From contig JAOXYB010052123.1 in assembly GCA_028565635.1 (NCBI GenBank), positions 1,356 through 11,576 on the forward strand: DNA of 10,221 nt, in the 5' to 3' direction. Positions 1 to 7,810 of the stretch are shown piece by piece. Origin of the DNA: Phoronis ovalis. Taxonomy: Eukaryota > Phoronida > Phoronidae. Within the stretch, counting starts at the first letter, position 1. Every line of letters starts with the position of its first letter. Below the pieces are notes generated by a model. The model had not been told where the DNA came from. It searched no databases and was given only the letters and a program-made list of their open reading frames with translations. Both the position numbers and the translations under genes were made by a program.

Positions 1-172
1 GTAAAATACACCATCCCCCATATATTCACATGCCAATAAAATATCATTTTACCTTTTCACGCTAACTATACAAATAATTTATATAACTAGTTACGGTGTA
101 ATTTGAGCATAACCTTATGTAGCTGAAAAGAGTTGTAATGCAGTGGCAAAACATGTAGATATTTTCTATTAC
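1..172 (-). other. Start of intron 8 (or alternative 3' coding end)
   Basis: This follows the donor GTAATA at the end of exon 8. No further exon, transmembrane segment or AATAAA signal on the minus strand is visible before the window ends. The exon 8 frame remains open as far as the TAG at 87-89. Confidence 0.55.
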
Positions 173-317
173 CTATTGGCTTAGATACAACATTTTCTCC
201 AACTCGGATTAAAACTTCAACATTTTCCGATTGAATATCGACGCCATCAAAAACATCACGGCGACGCCTGCTGATTCCAGTAGGGTCGGGATTGAGTGGG
301 GCTTTATCGCACTGATT
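173..317 (-). CDS. Coding exon 8: last ZP-C cysteine, furin-type site, hydrophobic patch
   Basis: The acceptor GCTTCACAG opens it and NQCDKAP supplies the last ZP-C cysteine (303). SRRRRD at 316-321 is a classic consensus furin cleavage site, placed as expected shortly after the ZP domain. VEVLIRV (333-339) may be the external hydrophobic patch that is released on cleavage. The donor AATAG|GTAATA ends the exon in phase 1. If that donor is not used, the frame reads on for 28 residues to a TAG at 87-89, without a membrane anchor, so splicing to an exon beyond base 1 is preferred. Confidence 0.82.
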
Positions 318-3300
318 CTGTGAAGCAAATAAAAAAGCTATTTAGTACCATTAAATTTTATAGTATGATACGTGTTTTGACAACATCAAAATTTACATTA
401 ACTATCAACATGCACAATGCAATTACACACAACGAAAAATTGGATGTACTAGGTTTATATATGACAAAATAATTTTAAACGAAGAATACTGAGTGACATA
501 ATTGCACTCGGGATTTTTAGTAGTGGCGTACAAAAGACACCCTAAATTAGCTTTATTTTGTATTTCAATATGATAGCAAAGTTTAGGCTGCTAATTGTCG
601 CATCTTATGATAATAACTTATCTTGATAACCATCCTTTAAGAATCTGCTTTTGTGAAGGCAAACCCGATTTAATTTATAAAAACGTCATCTCAAAAACAG
701 CCTAAGTATGATGTAGTTACATTGTACAAAACATGCATTTTCCGATTGAAAACAAACACCTTATCGACTAATGCGTCACACTGTGTTGTTAGGTTTGATT
801 TAGGAATTTGCATTGAAATGACACTATAATACATTTTAGTCTGCAACAGACTAGAGAAAAGAGAAACATTTAATTACCATGGACACAGTTTGGCTTATAC
901 ATGTTATATGTTAATATATAACGTGAACATAAAAAACAACTAGACAAGAAAAAGTAAGAACCAGTTATTATGTAAGGGTATTACCATATCACAGGTGTCA
1001 TCACCAGCTCCACGGCAGAATGCAACAACGCATCGGAGACTAAGAGTGTCAGCGTTGTCGAACTTAAAACATTTAAATTCTCCCGAGTTAATACGATATT
1101 TGTTAGCGTCAGAATTGCCAGCATCCATCATGAATCCTTCACCGGTTGCTATGTCTTCGAAACCTGGGTTATCATACGGACATCTGAAAATGAGATACAC
1201 CTTATATAATATTTCTAGCAAGAATATTATCAAGGTAAGTAAATGGAATCAACATTTATAAGTGATAACAGTTAGAAAAGTAAGGCTGACGCATTAAAAC
1301 ATATATAATTCTATAGGGTATATGTCACTCATTGAACAGTGACTATACTGATATCGCAAAAGTAGTCCCTATAGGCTTCAGACCGCGGCAAGGCCTGCGT
1401 TTGGTTTTGCTGGATCAGTTGAAGTTGACCACGTGGTTTAATTTATTTATAGTGCACAAATATATTAAAATTAAGAATGGCATTTTATTATTTCTTATAA
1501 TTTATAGTCCACACATATATAGTAAATGTATTTCTCATGTTTCTCACATGTGCTAATTAGTGTTAGGTTGTTGCCGATAAAGAACACCATATTTACCTGT
1601 CCATCAACAGAGTCAGTTTTCTTGGATCTGAAGGAAGTGGGCGAGCTTCACAAAAAATAGCTCTGACACCTCTCGCAGCTAAAGATAATAGACAATTCAA
1701 AATTAGTCAGCCATTTTGTCAGAAGACAAGTCTATGGCAAAATGTATAATGCAGCGTTCTTTTTACTACATAAGAAAACAAGCAATGTCAAATCTAGTGT
1801 GCATTTAATGTGTGTATGTACGTATGGTATAGGGTGATCTACACTCTAACAGCAATTTCAAAGGTAGCTTAATTATAAATACACCTAAGACAATGCTGCG
1901 GTTAAAAGTAAACGTTTTTCATTGTTAGCATAAATTCAAAAGAATTAGTAGCAGACGGATACTATGCTTACTTGTTGATAAGTCGAGTTCAATTGCCATC
2001 TTTATCTGGTCACCCAAATTACATGATGCTATGGGAGTAGCTTCACTGCCGGTTTCAACGATGTTCATAGATACCGTCTCTATCACTGCCTGGGGTGTAG
2101 CAGTAATTGGAAGTCTAAAAGCAATACAATTTCAATAATAATATAAAAACAATTAGAATATTTAAAATCTAATATTATGTATTACCGTCTTATACTAGCT
2201 AAAGATCTCTAGAATGTTTCTGGACACGTGACTCGAATGTCACACTTGCGTGTCTTAGCAGAGCTCAACAGCAAAATTCTGTACTAGGATCATCTAGTAA
2301 AAAACAACAATAAATGGTATATCGGATTCCCGAGCACTGGCCTTAATAGACCATTTGCATGAACTAATGTAACCGTAATCCCCATTACGTGCGTTGCAGA
2401 GTAGTTTGTTATTCATTAAACGCGCGACTGCTCAATAATTCTGATACTAGGTCGTGTCATTCTTGTGCACACTATTTATTTTGCGTATGTCTTTGTTTAT
2501 ATGTTCATTAACTTGCAAACATTGTTATTCCCTGTTCTGTGTGATCAAAATAATTCTATTATTCTATTTCAAGCTTTTTGTTGCCACATAAATTGTTACA
2601 AGTAATTTTGTAACAATATATCTCACTCATATTCTCTGTCACACTGCTAATAAACTTAACGATTTACAACAAAATTACACTATCAAACTTTACGATTGCA
2701 ACATTCTCGGCTGTGCTTACCCTCCAACACCAACAAGTTCTGCGCCTGCTGTGCCATTTGTTGCAGTTACATTCTGAAGCTGTGTGTCGTTAAAGCTACA
2801 AGTGAAAGTGTACCGAATGTCGGTGCTTTGAACAACCATTTGGTTTTGAGCTAGGATCGCATTGACGGTGACTACATTCGACCCATCATTCTACAAATAT
2901 GAAAACACAGTTGTAGTTACTATTGACTTAAAGAGTATAAGCAAGGACTTAACATGCAATAGCTGTTCCCGCCCCTAAGTGTATCTTTAAGAAATAAATT
3001 TCAAAATTAAATGTAACATGTACGATTGCTGAATTCAATCTGGAGTTTTAGGAGTTTTGTATGTACCATACAAGTACCATTCATAATTCTCCATTTGATG
3101 ATGTAATGAGTAGCATGTCTCCATGTATATGGTAAAAAGACTATTTAACTAATTGAGCAATTTTGATAAATTAGGCAATATTCAAAAAGTCTATATGTTG
3201 CTCTTTTCCCATTGCCTTGGAAACAATTACTCTCACATGCCATCTTATAATTCATAGCAAACTATGTCCGCAACTTAAATGACTAGTATACTCCTAAATG

Positions 3301-5869
3301 TTTTAACGCAGACAAGTTAAAATATTTAACATAAAGAGCAAAAAAAAATAAAGGAGGCACACCTTTATTAGAAATAAAAAATGAATAAATAAACAATAAA
3401 AGAAGAAATGAAGGGTAAATAGTTTAACACGGTACACCACATTCGCAACTTACCACAAGGCCGCAGTCTAAGGCCGTTATACCAGCTCTAAGCCTTAGTT
3501 GCAAGCCATCGGCAGCATTGTCATTGTCAAAACATTGAGTGCCTGCGTTGCCAGTGTCCGTCATTTCGTTGTTTTCAACAAACAGACGTACAAAACCGTC
3601 AAAAGATGTCGCATTATCAGGTGTATACACAAGTTCAATCTCGTGCTCATTTGCATTTCCAATGAAACCAAGACAGGAGAATGAAGCTGTAAAGTGAATG
3701 AAAGAGTTAGCACGTACTAATAATGTGTAACCAAGACAGGAGAATGAAGCTGTAAAGTGAATGAAAGAGTTAACACGTAAAGATGTGTAGCAAAACAGAA
3801 AATATACAATTTCTTCAGTAGAAGTCAACGCACAATATCAGATACAGTTATAATTATGTTGTTTTTGTGAATAACAAAGTTGCTAAAATATAAAGAACAG
3901 TTATGTATTTTGCTTTGTAAATAAGTAAGTAACCATGTCCGATAAAGTCGTTACAACTGGGAAAATTCCTTACCGTCGCGCGATATACTAATTCATAATC
4001 TAAAAAGTTTTTTTTGGTTGTTACATCTATTGTTTGTTATAAGTTTGTTATATCCAATGTTCTTTTAATTTATGCAGTATGTATTGTTTTATTATTCCTA
4101 TATATCTGATAGTGATGACGTCATTAATTTAAAAATAATTTTAGACTTAAAAAATTATAAGATAGCTGCAGATTGGATCAGTTTGGATTGTCACCACCTA
4201 CTGGACGGTGTCTTCATAACATAGTGTAACATCGCTTATATCATTGGTGCATATTTCAAGCAGAAGTCATTTTTGAATGAAATATCGGTACCCTACTAGT
4301 ACAACTGTAACAAATGAATAAGTGGTTTTAGTAAAAGTAAAAAGTTATGCTCACTTACCTACACCGGGGGGTACCTGCTGAGCGTTGATGAGCTGCAAAA
4401 TAAAACGTTTAAAATGTAAATTTGATGATGAATTAATAAAAGCGTACCGTATTATCAACAGACTGCTTTTCAGATGTTGGTATGCACATGTAAATTGCCG
4501 AATATATTATTCAAATTGCTAGTTATGACAAAAATTTAAAAATAAAAAATTTAAATGATCCTTTTCTTTCGTGGATATTCGGCTGTACAGTGGTGGATAT
4601 TTTCTGTGGGACGATGACTAACAGGTAATGCACAGATAAATAAAAAGAATAACAAGTTCTGGCATGATTATATTGGATTACTTCTCAAAGTAAACATGTA
4701 AACATAAAAATAAATACGATATGTTAGGTGGGCGTTGTCTAAAATACGTGCAAACTGATGAAAAGAAATTATAGTCTGCCAATCATATAAAAGGAAACAC
4801 CCACTTCCCTATGTTCGATACGGTTCACAATATTTACATTAATTTTGATATATCATCGCTTTTAAAGTCACACATGACTTTAAGCATTTGATAAAATAAA
4901 CTTTACAACAAACCTTTTGATCTTGAATACTTTGTATGTGCTATACAATAAAAAAACCTAACAGAATAAGTAGTAATGTAGCACCCATTTTTAATAAAGT
5001 TTTAACATGTTATTTTTTAACGGACCTTTTTTTAGTTAATAATGAATATTTATGTTTGTGGAATATAATATTTAAAAGGTAATATTTTGAAGCACCACTT
5101 ACACTTTAGTTATATATAATACTGCTGTCATTGCATATTCCAATTCAAGACTTAATTTCATAAATTTATTTTACTTATACCTTATAACAAATGTACAAAT
5201 TCTCAATATTTTCGTTAGCTGTATTGCATTGAAACGTCCACTCCCTTATTATTACGTCATGAAAAAGGACCAAATATGGTATTATCCTTTTTCAAAAGCC
5301 CGGATTTAACAATTTACACTATGTACAGCATGCTTCGGGGGGGACAGCTATGCCATTAATTATTTACGCATTAAGATCAAAGCGTCTACTGGTTGACCAT
5401 AGTCCGTATATTATTAATTTTGATTAATTCGCTGTCATTTTATTCTAGGACCTTGTGGTCTATATTTGAATTTTAAATTTGTAAGTACATGTATTAATAT
5501 TTAGCTGTTGACATTGTCTGGACCGTGACAAATTTAAAAATAAGAATCTATAAAATACTTATTTTTCTAAAACTAAGACTTGTTTATTAAAATCTTAAAG
5601 ATAGGGCGTGAATGAAAGGCCGTAATGATAGCATTAGATAAAGTGCTCAATTTAGCAGGCGTTAACTTATTTGTTGTTTATTAAAGAATCACAGAAAACA
5701 GATTATTACAACTAAGTGCAAATTTGTGATATTTTTGTATTTTATTGTTATTAGACTATTAACTTATAGCACTATAAACCTAATGATAAATGTTCAGCTT
5801 CACTGAGAATCAAATATACAAAAAAAATACCTGTAACGATACAGCCATGAAAACTATTGCTAACTTCAT
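173..5869 (-). CDS. ZP (zona pellucida) domain secreted/extracellular protein, eight exons, 3' end outside window
   Basis: Spliced from minus-strand exons 5831-5869, 4359-4392, 3454-3686, 2721-2890, 1972-2114, 1597-1678, 985-1183 and 173-317; every junction has GT/AG borders and compatible phase, giving 348 codons plus one base. Residues 1 to about 18 form a signal peptide (MKLAIVFMAVSLQLINAQ). ZP-N spans about 25-140 with Cys 29, 76, 99 and 133 and the typical aromatic strand around DIRYTFTCSF. ZP-C spans about 160-303 with Cys 190, 216, 235, 272, 285, 290, 298 and 303. RRRR-D at 317-321 is a furin-type site, and VEVLIRV at 333-339 may be the external hydrophobic patch. N-glycosylation sequons lie at Asn 49, 136, 142 and 147. 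ZP proteins polymerise outside the cell into egg coats, cuticles or other matrices after cleavage at this site; which role applies here cannot be told. There is almost nothing between signal peptide and ZP module, so it is a minimal ZP protein. The membrane anchor is missing, presumably on an exon beyond base 1. Confidence 0.9.
318..984 (-). other. Intron 7
   Basis: AT-rich, 667 bp, bounded by GTAATA and CACAG. No additional exon with good splice sites and no mobile element could be recognised. Bases 736-750 repeat 15 bases of exon 8 (221-235), most likely by chance. Confidence 0.8.
985..1183 (-). CDS. Coding exon 7: ZP-C domain, cysteine-rich part
   Basis: It encodes residues 235-300 between acceptor ATTTTCAG and donor GTAATA. 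Five cysteines are visible: RCP (235), FKC (272), LRC (285), AFC (290) and DTC (298). FKCFKFDN followed by LRCVVAFC is the usual ZP-C core, where paired strands carry cysteines two to six residues apart. The opposite-strand open frame over this exon is a shadow of it. Confidence 0.9.
1184..1596 (-). other. Intron 6
   Basis: 413 bp between GTAAAT and TTTTCAG. A more GC-rich patch at about 1365-1440 contains the palindrome CCACGTGG; the plus-strand open frame across it has no protein-like character. No other feature seen. Confidence 0.8.
1597..1678 (-). CDS. Coding exon 6: ZP-C domain, middle
   Basis: Eighty-two bases between acceptor ATCTTTAG and donor GTAAAT encode ARGVRAIFCEARP and the following residues to about 233. 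The pattern V-R-A-x-x-C, a short loop and then L-x-L-L-M-D, leading to R-C-P on the next exon, is the typical ZP-C order of second and third cysteines. Phases 1 in and 2 out agree with both neighbours. Confidence 0.88.
1679..1971 (-). other. Intron 5
   Basis: 293 bp between GTAAGC and TTTAG, AT-rich, nothing recognisable inside. Confidence 0.8.
1972..2114 (-). CDS. Coding exon 5: start of ZP-C domain
   Basis: The acceptor TGCTTTTAG and donor GTAAGC bound 143 bases encoding residues 160-206 plus split codons on each side. The strand-like VIETVSMNIVE and the SCNLGDQIKMAIEL segment, with its cysteine at 190 and a G-D-x-hydrophobic turn, match the opening of the ZP-C half in which the first cysteine precedes a G-[DE]-x-[hydrophobic] strand. 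Confidence 0.88.
2115..2720 (-). other. Intron 4
   Basis: 606 bp between GTAAGC and TTTTAG. AT-rich with scattered CACGTG and ATTTGCAT words that could be chance matches to factor sites. No exon or mobile element recognised. Confidence 0.8.
2721..2890 (-). CDS. Coding exon 4: end of ZP-N domain and linker
   Basis: It encodes residues 103-158 plus two bases, between acceptor TTTGTAG and donor GTAAGC. VVTVNAILAQNQMVV followed by DIRYTFTCSF is the characteristic last part of a ZP-N module, with Tyr 129 and the fourth cysteine at 133. Three sequons follow within a dozen residues (Asn 136, 142, 147), so the segment between the two ZP halves is probably glycosylated. The hydrophobic ELVGVGG at the end is a candidate internal hydrophobic patch. 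Confidence 0.9.
2891..3453 (-). other. Intron 3
   Basis: 563 bp between GTAAGT and TTTGTAG. It holds an A-rich tract on the plus strand at about 3340-3400; otherwise nothing was recognised. Confidence 0.8.
3454..3686 (-). CDS. Coding exon 3: ZP-N domain, first part
   Basis: It encodes residues 25-102 and ends with the strong donor GTAAGT. It carries the first three ZP-N cysteines: SFSC (29), GTQC (76) and LDCG (99). In the ZP-N fold these normally pair 1-4 and 2-3 with a cysteine on the next exon. EIELVYTP and FDGFVRLFV look like the early beta strands, and there is an NAT sequon at Asn 49. The acceptor used here (AG at 3687-3688) is the downstream one of two duplicated acceptors; the other would start the exon at 3749 and stay in frame. 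Confidence 0.9.
3666..3779. repeat. Tandem duplication, 63-bp period, spanning exon 3 acceptor
   Basis: Bases 3666-3716 and 3729-3779 are 51-bp copies with one mismatch (g3710 against a3773). Each copy contains, on the minus strand, a branch-point-like CTAAC or TTAAC, a pyrimidine-rich tract, the acceptor TTTACAG and the first 21 bases of exon 3. The offset of 63 is a multiple of three and the intervening sequence has no stop in the exon frame. Confidence 0.95.
3687..4358 (-). other. Intron 2, with duplicated 3' splice region
   Basis: 672 bp between GTAAGT and TTTACAG. Its 3' end carries the second copy of a tandem duplication that includes a complete alternative acceptor. A full palindromic cAMP-response-element core, TGACGTCA, sits at 4116-4123; with no other evidence it may be a chance match. 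Confidence 0.8.
4359..4392 (-). CDS. Coding exon 2: 34-nt micro-exon, end of signal peptide
   Basis: The acceptor TTTTGCAG and the donor GTAAGT flank 34 bases encoding LINAQQVPPGV plus the first base of the next codon. The small neutral residues in INAQQ give a plausible signal-peptidase cut after about residue 17 or 18. The exon is so short that it is supported mainly by the two strong splice sites, the correct phase on both sides, and the way it completes the signal peptide. Confidence 0.82.
4393..5830 (-). other. Intron 1 (1438 bp)
   Basis: It separates the two halves of the signal peptide, from donor GTATTT to acceptor TTTTGCAG. Very AT-rich. It contains a short inverted repeat, TTAAAGTCA / TGACTTTAA, with a 4-base loop (4862-4883) and a G-run at 5337-5343. 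No exon-like frame with flanking splice sites and no recognisable transposon was seen. Confidence 0.75.
5831..5869 (-). CDS. Coding exon 1: start codon and first half of signal peptide
   Basis: Thirteen codons, MKLAIVFMAVSLQ, ending CAG before the donor GTATTT. The start has an A at -3 (GAATATGA), a favourable context. The product is hydrophobic and continues smoothly into exon 2 as a signal peptide, which supports both this start and the 1438-bp intron that splits it. Junction phase 0. An in-frame Met at codon 8 would leave the signal peptide too short, so the first ATG is preferred. Confidence 0.85.
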
Positions 5870-5885
5870 ATTCTTTTCTGGTATT
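5870..5885 (-). other. Possible 5' UTR part of the first coding exon
   Basis: Just upstream of the ATG the minus strand reads CTATATTTCAG followed by AATACC, an acceptor-like site with AG at 5886-5887. If used, only 16 untranslated bases precede the start codon in this exon. Alternatively the leader is unspliced and this is chance. Confidence 0.4.
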
Positions 5886-6117
5886 CTGAAATATAGAATG
5901 CATTTCAATAAAAATGTGTCAAAATGTTTATCACAGAAAACAAGAGTTATATTACTTGTGCAGTCAAGTAATTCAGGTAAATTTCAAAACATGTAAAATT
6001 GAATGCACATAAATACATTCGCCTTCTTATTTTTACATTGAAAGTTTTCAAAAAAAAAAAATGTTTAAATTGTTTTAAGTTTGATCCTAGAAACTTAGAC
6101 TGATGGAAAGTTCTTAC

Positions 6118-6166
6118 CTTGCTCAAGTTAAATGTGTGCCCTCAATTCAAGAGGATTGTGTGTGAT
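6118..6166 (-). other. Possible non-coding first exon (5' UTR)
   Basis: A strong donor, CAAG|GTAAGA (GT at 6116-6117), lies about 250 bases upstream of the ATG, and a TATA box with correct spacing lies upstream of it. Together they suggest a 49-base leader exon from about 6166 to 6118, free of ATG, joined by a 232-bp intron to the acceptor at 5886-5887. This is a model from signals only. Confidence 0.35.
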
Positions 6167-6197
6167 GAAAAATATTACAAAAATTGATAACTTTATA
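6161..6197 (-). promoter_or_regulatory. Candidate core promoter (TATA box and initiator)
   Basis: TATAAAG occupies 6191-6197 on the minus strand, and an initiator-like TTTCATCAC puts an A at 6166, 31 bases after the first T of the TATA box, which is the usual spacing. It points into the ZP gene and is followed by a good donor. In such AT-rich DNA TATA-like words are common, so confidence is modest. Confidence 0.4.
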
Positions 6198-7721
6198 AGG
6201 ACTTTCGTAACGCATCAGAGACACAGAAGAACAGAAACGGGTGTAACCATATTTATTTGGTAATAAAAACTGTAACCGGAGCAACATTTATGCGTAAATA
6301 TTTCCAGAAATGTATACGCATCAGAGAAGGCGAATAACAAAAATAGGCGTAATAAATTATCACACCAAATATGACATTTCAAATTATTTCCAGTTTTAGT
6401 TTCGAATTACATTATAATATATTAATATAGTATTCTGACGAAGCTGTACAAAAAGGAGTAATACAAATTTAATATAAAACTTGTAACATTTTTTCATTTT
6501 ATTAAAAATGTATGAAATGATATTATATACCCTTTGCAAGGATTTACTTGATGATCAATCTCTACAGACTTCTCTGGTGTGTTACCGCTTCGTTAACTTT
6601 GATATATGCTGCATACATGAACGATGTTGATGAGCAGGGATAGTTAACAAGTGTTACACAGTAGATTAGTGAACGAGGTATATAATAAGGGTACCGGGAT
6701 TGTGGATTGAGATGATATTCTTATTTACAATGCCTGCAGCTCAGATATAGTTGCATAGTGCACAATTTTAGAACGGTTGAATTTAATGAGATTTTGAGGG
6801 GGTGTGTATATTTTAAAATTTAAACTATGAGCAGTGATTTGCATATATTGGTTGCATTTTGTTCTTTTTTCTTCTTTCTAATTGGCAGCATAATTTATAT
6901 TTTATCTAGACTGGTTCTTAGTATTTTTATTCAATTTACAACAGTACTTTACCAATAAAATACTCTCTGTTTTTCAATGTCTATAAATCCGTTACCCCTA
7001 AAAATTGCGTGCAGATTTTCTTGAGATGAATTTGAAAAAATCTCAAGATTGCTTTATACGCCATTGTCAACCTTGTTTATTAAAACAGTTTTTTCTTCCA
7101 ATACTTCATTTACATTTTGTGGTATTTTGTTTTTAAACTATCACAATATTAAATAATTAAACCACACATCAACCTTGTTAAAGTTCGAGTTCCTGACACG
7201 GTGGGGACATGGATAATTTCTATATTAACATTGCTTATTAACAGTTTAATCGTCCGATATATGTTTTTTAAATTTTTGTGGTGTTTTGCTTAAACCATAA
7301 TTTAAAAAATAGACAGTAAACATCACGCACCACTGTTAAAGTTCTAAGCAAATTTTAATACAAATCCAAATCTGACAGACATACTTTTGGAAATAAGTAA
7401 ATCCGATTATTTCATTACATAAACCTAATTTCAGATTTTCTGTCAAGAAATTAAATCGATTTTTTTTTTAATTTAAAAATCTAGGAATGCTTGCAGCATT
7501 CAGCTAAAAGATAAGACACTCGAAAAATCTTCATGTTAAACTTGAACCAATTACTTCAAGCTAAAAGGTTAAATTAAGCGTAATTATTTTGCCTCAATTA
7601 AAAAAAATATTTTAAAAACACAGTGATAGTGTGAAAATGTACAGATTCATTACAGTTAATGGTCATTTTTTATACTGTGATAATACAAATAGCATATCAT
7701 GAAATATGAAATATATTTCTG
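6198..7721. other. AT-rich upstream flank, no gene seen
   Basis: This would be the 5' flank of the ZP gene. The 12-mer ACGCATCAGAGA occurs at 6210-6221 and 6316-6327 near the candidate promoter. A small hairpin with 9-base arms (TCTTGAGAT at 7019-7027, ATCTCAAGA at 7040-7048) is present. No exon, RNA gene or mobile element was recognised. Confidence 0.65.
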
Positions 7722-7810
7722 TAGTCCAAGTAACTGAATTAATATTGCAAATATGTTTACATATGCATTACAGTTAGTCCAAGTAACTGAATTAATATTG
7801 CAAATATGTT
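7722..7810. repeat. Perfect 36-bp direct repeat pair, 53-bp period
   Basis: Bases 7722-7757 and 7775-7810 are identical over 36 bp (beginning TAGTCCAAGTAACTG), separated by 17 unrelated bases. It looks like a recent local duplication; nothing links it to a known element. Confidence 0.95.

Noticed and set aside
221-750. Shared 15-mer CATTTTCCGATTGAA at 221-235 (exon 8) and 736-750 (intron 7)
   Set aside because: One short match in 10 kb of AT-rich DNA is within chance, and the flanks do not align.
995-1261. Open frame on the plus strand
   Set aside because: It lies opposite exon 7, whose minus-strand reading has ZP cysteine patterns and good splice sites; the plus frame is a shadow.
1332-1556. 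Plus-strand open frame in intron 6
   Set aside because: AT-driven translation after the first third, no domain, no splice or promoter context.
3499-3684. Open frame on the plus strand
   Set aside because: Antisense shadow of exon 3.
3424-3828. A single uninterrupted minus-strand ORF as its own gene
   Set aside because: Its core is exon 3 and its ends run past strong splice sites; only 3454-3686 (or to 3749) is likely coding.
5790-5996. Plus-strand open frame over exon 1
   Set aside because: Opposite the signal-peptide exon and rich in Lys, Asn and Phe codons expected from AT-rich DNA.
7019-7048. Hairpin with 9-base arms
   Set aside because: Loop of 12 and no U-run or RNA-family context; terminators of the bacterial type do not apply in this genome.
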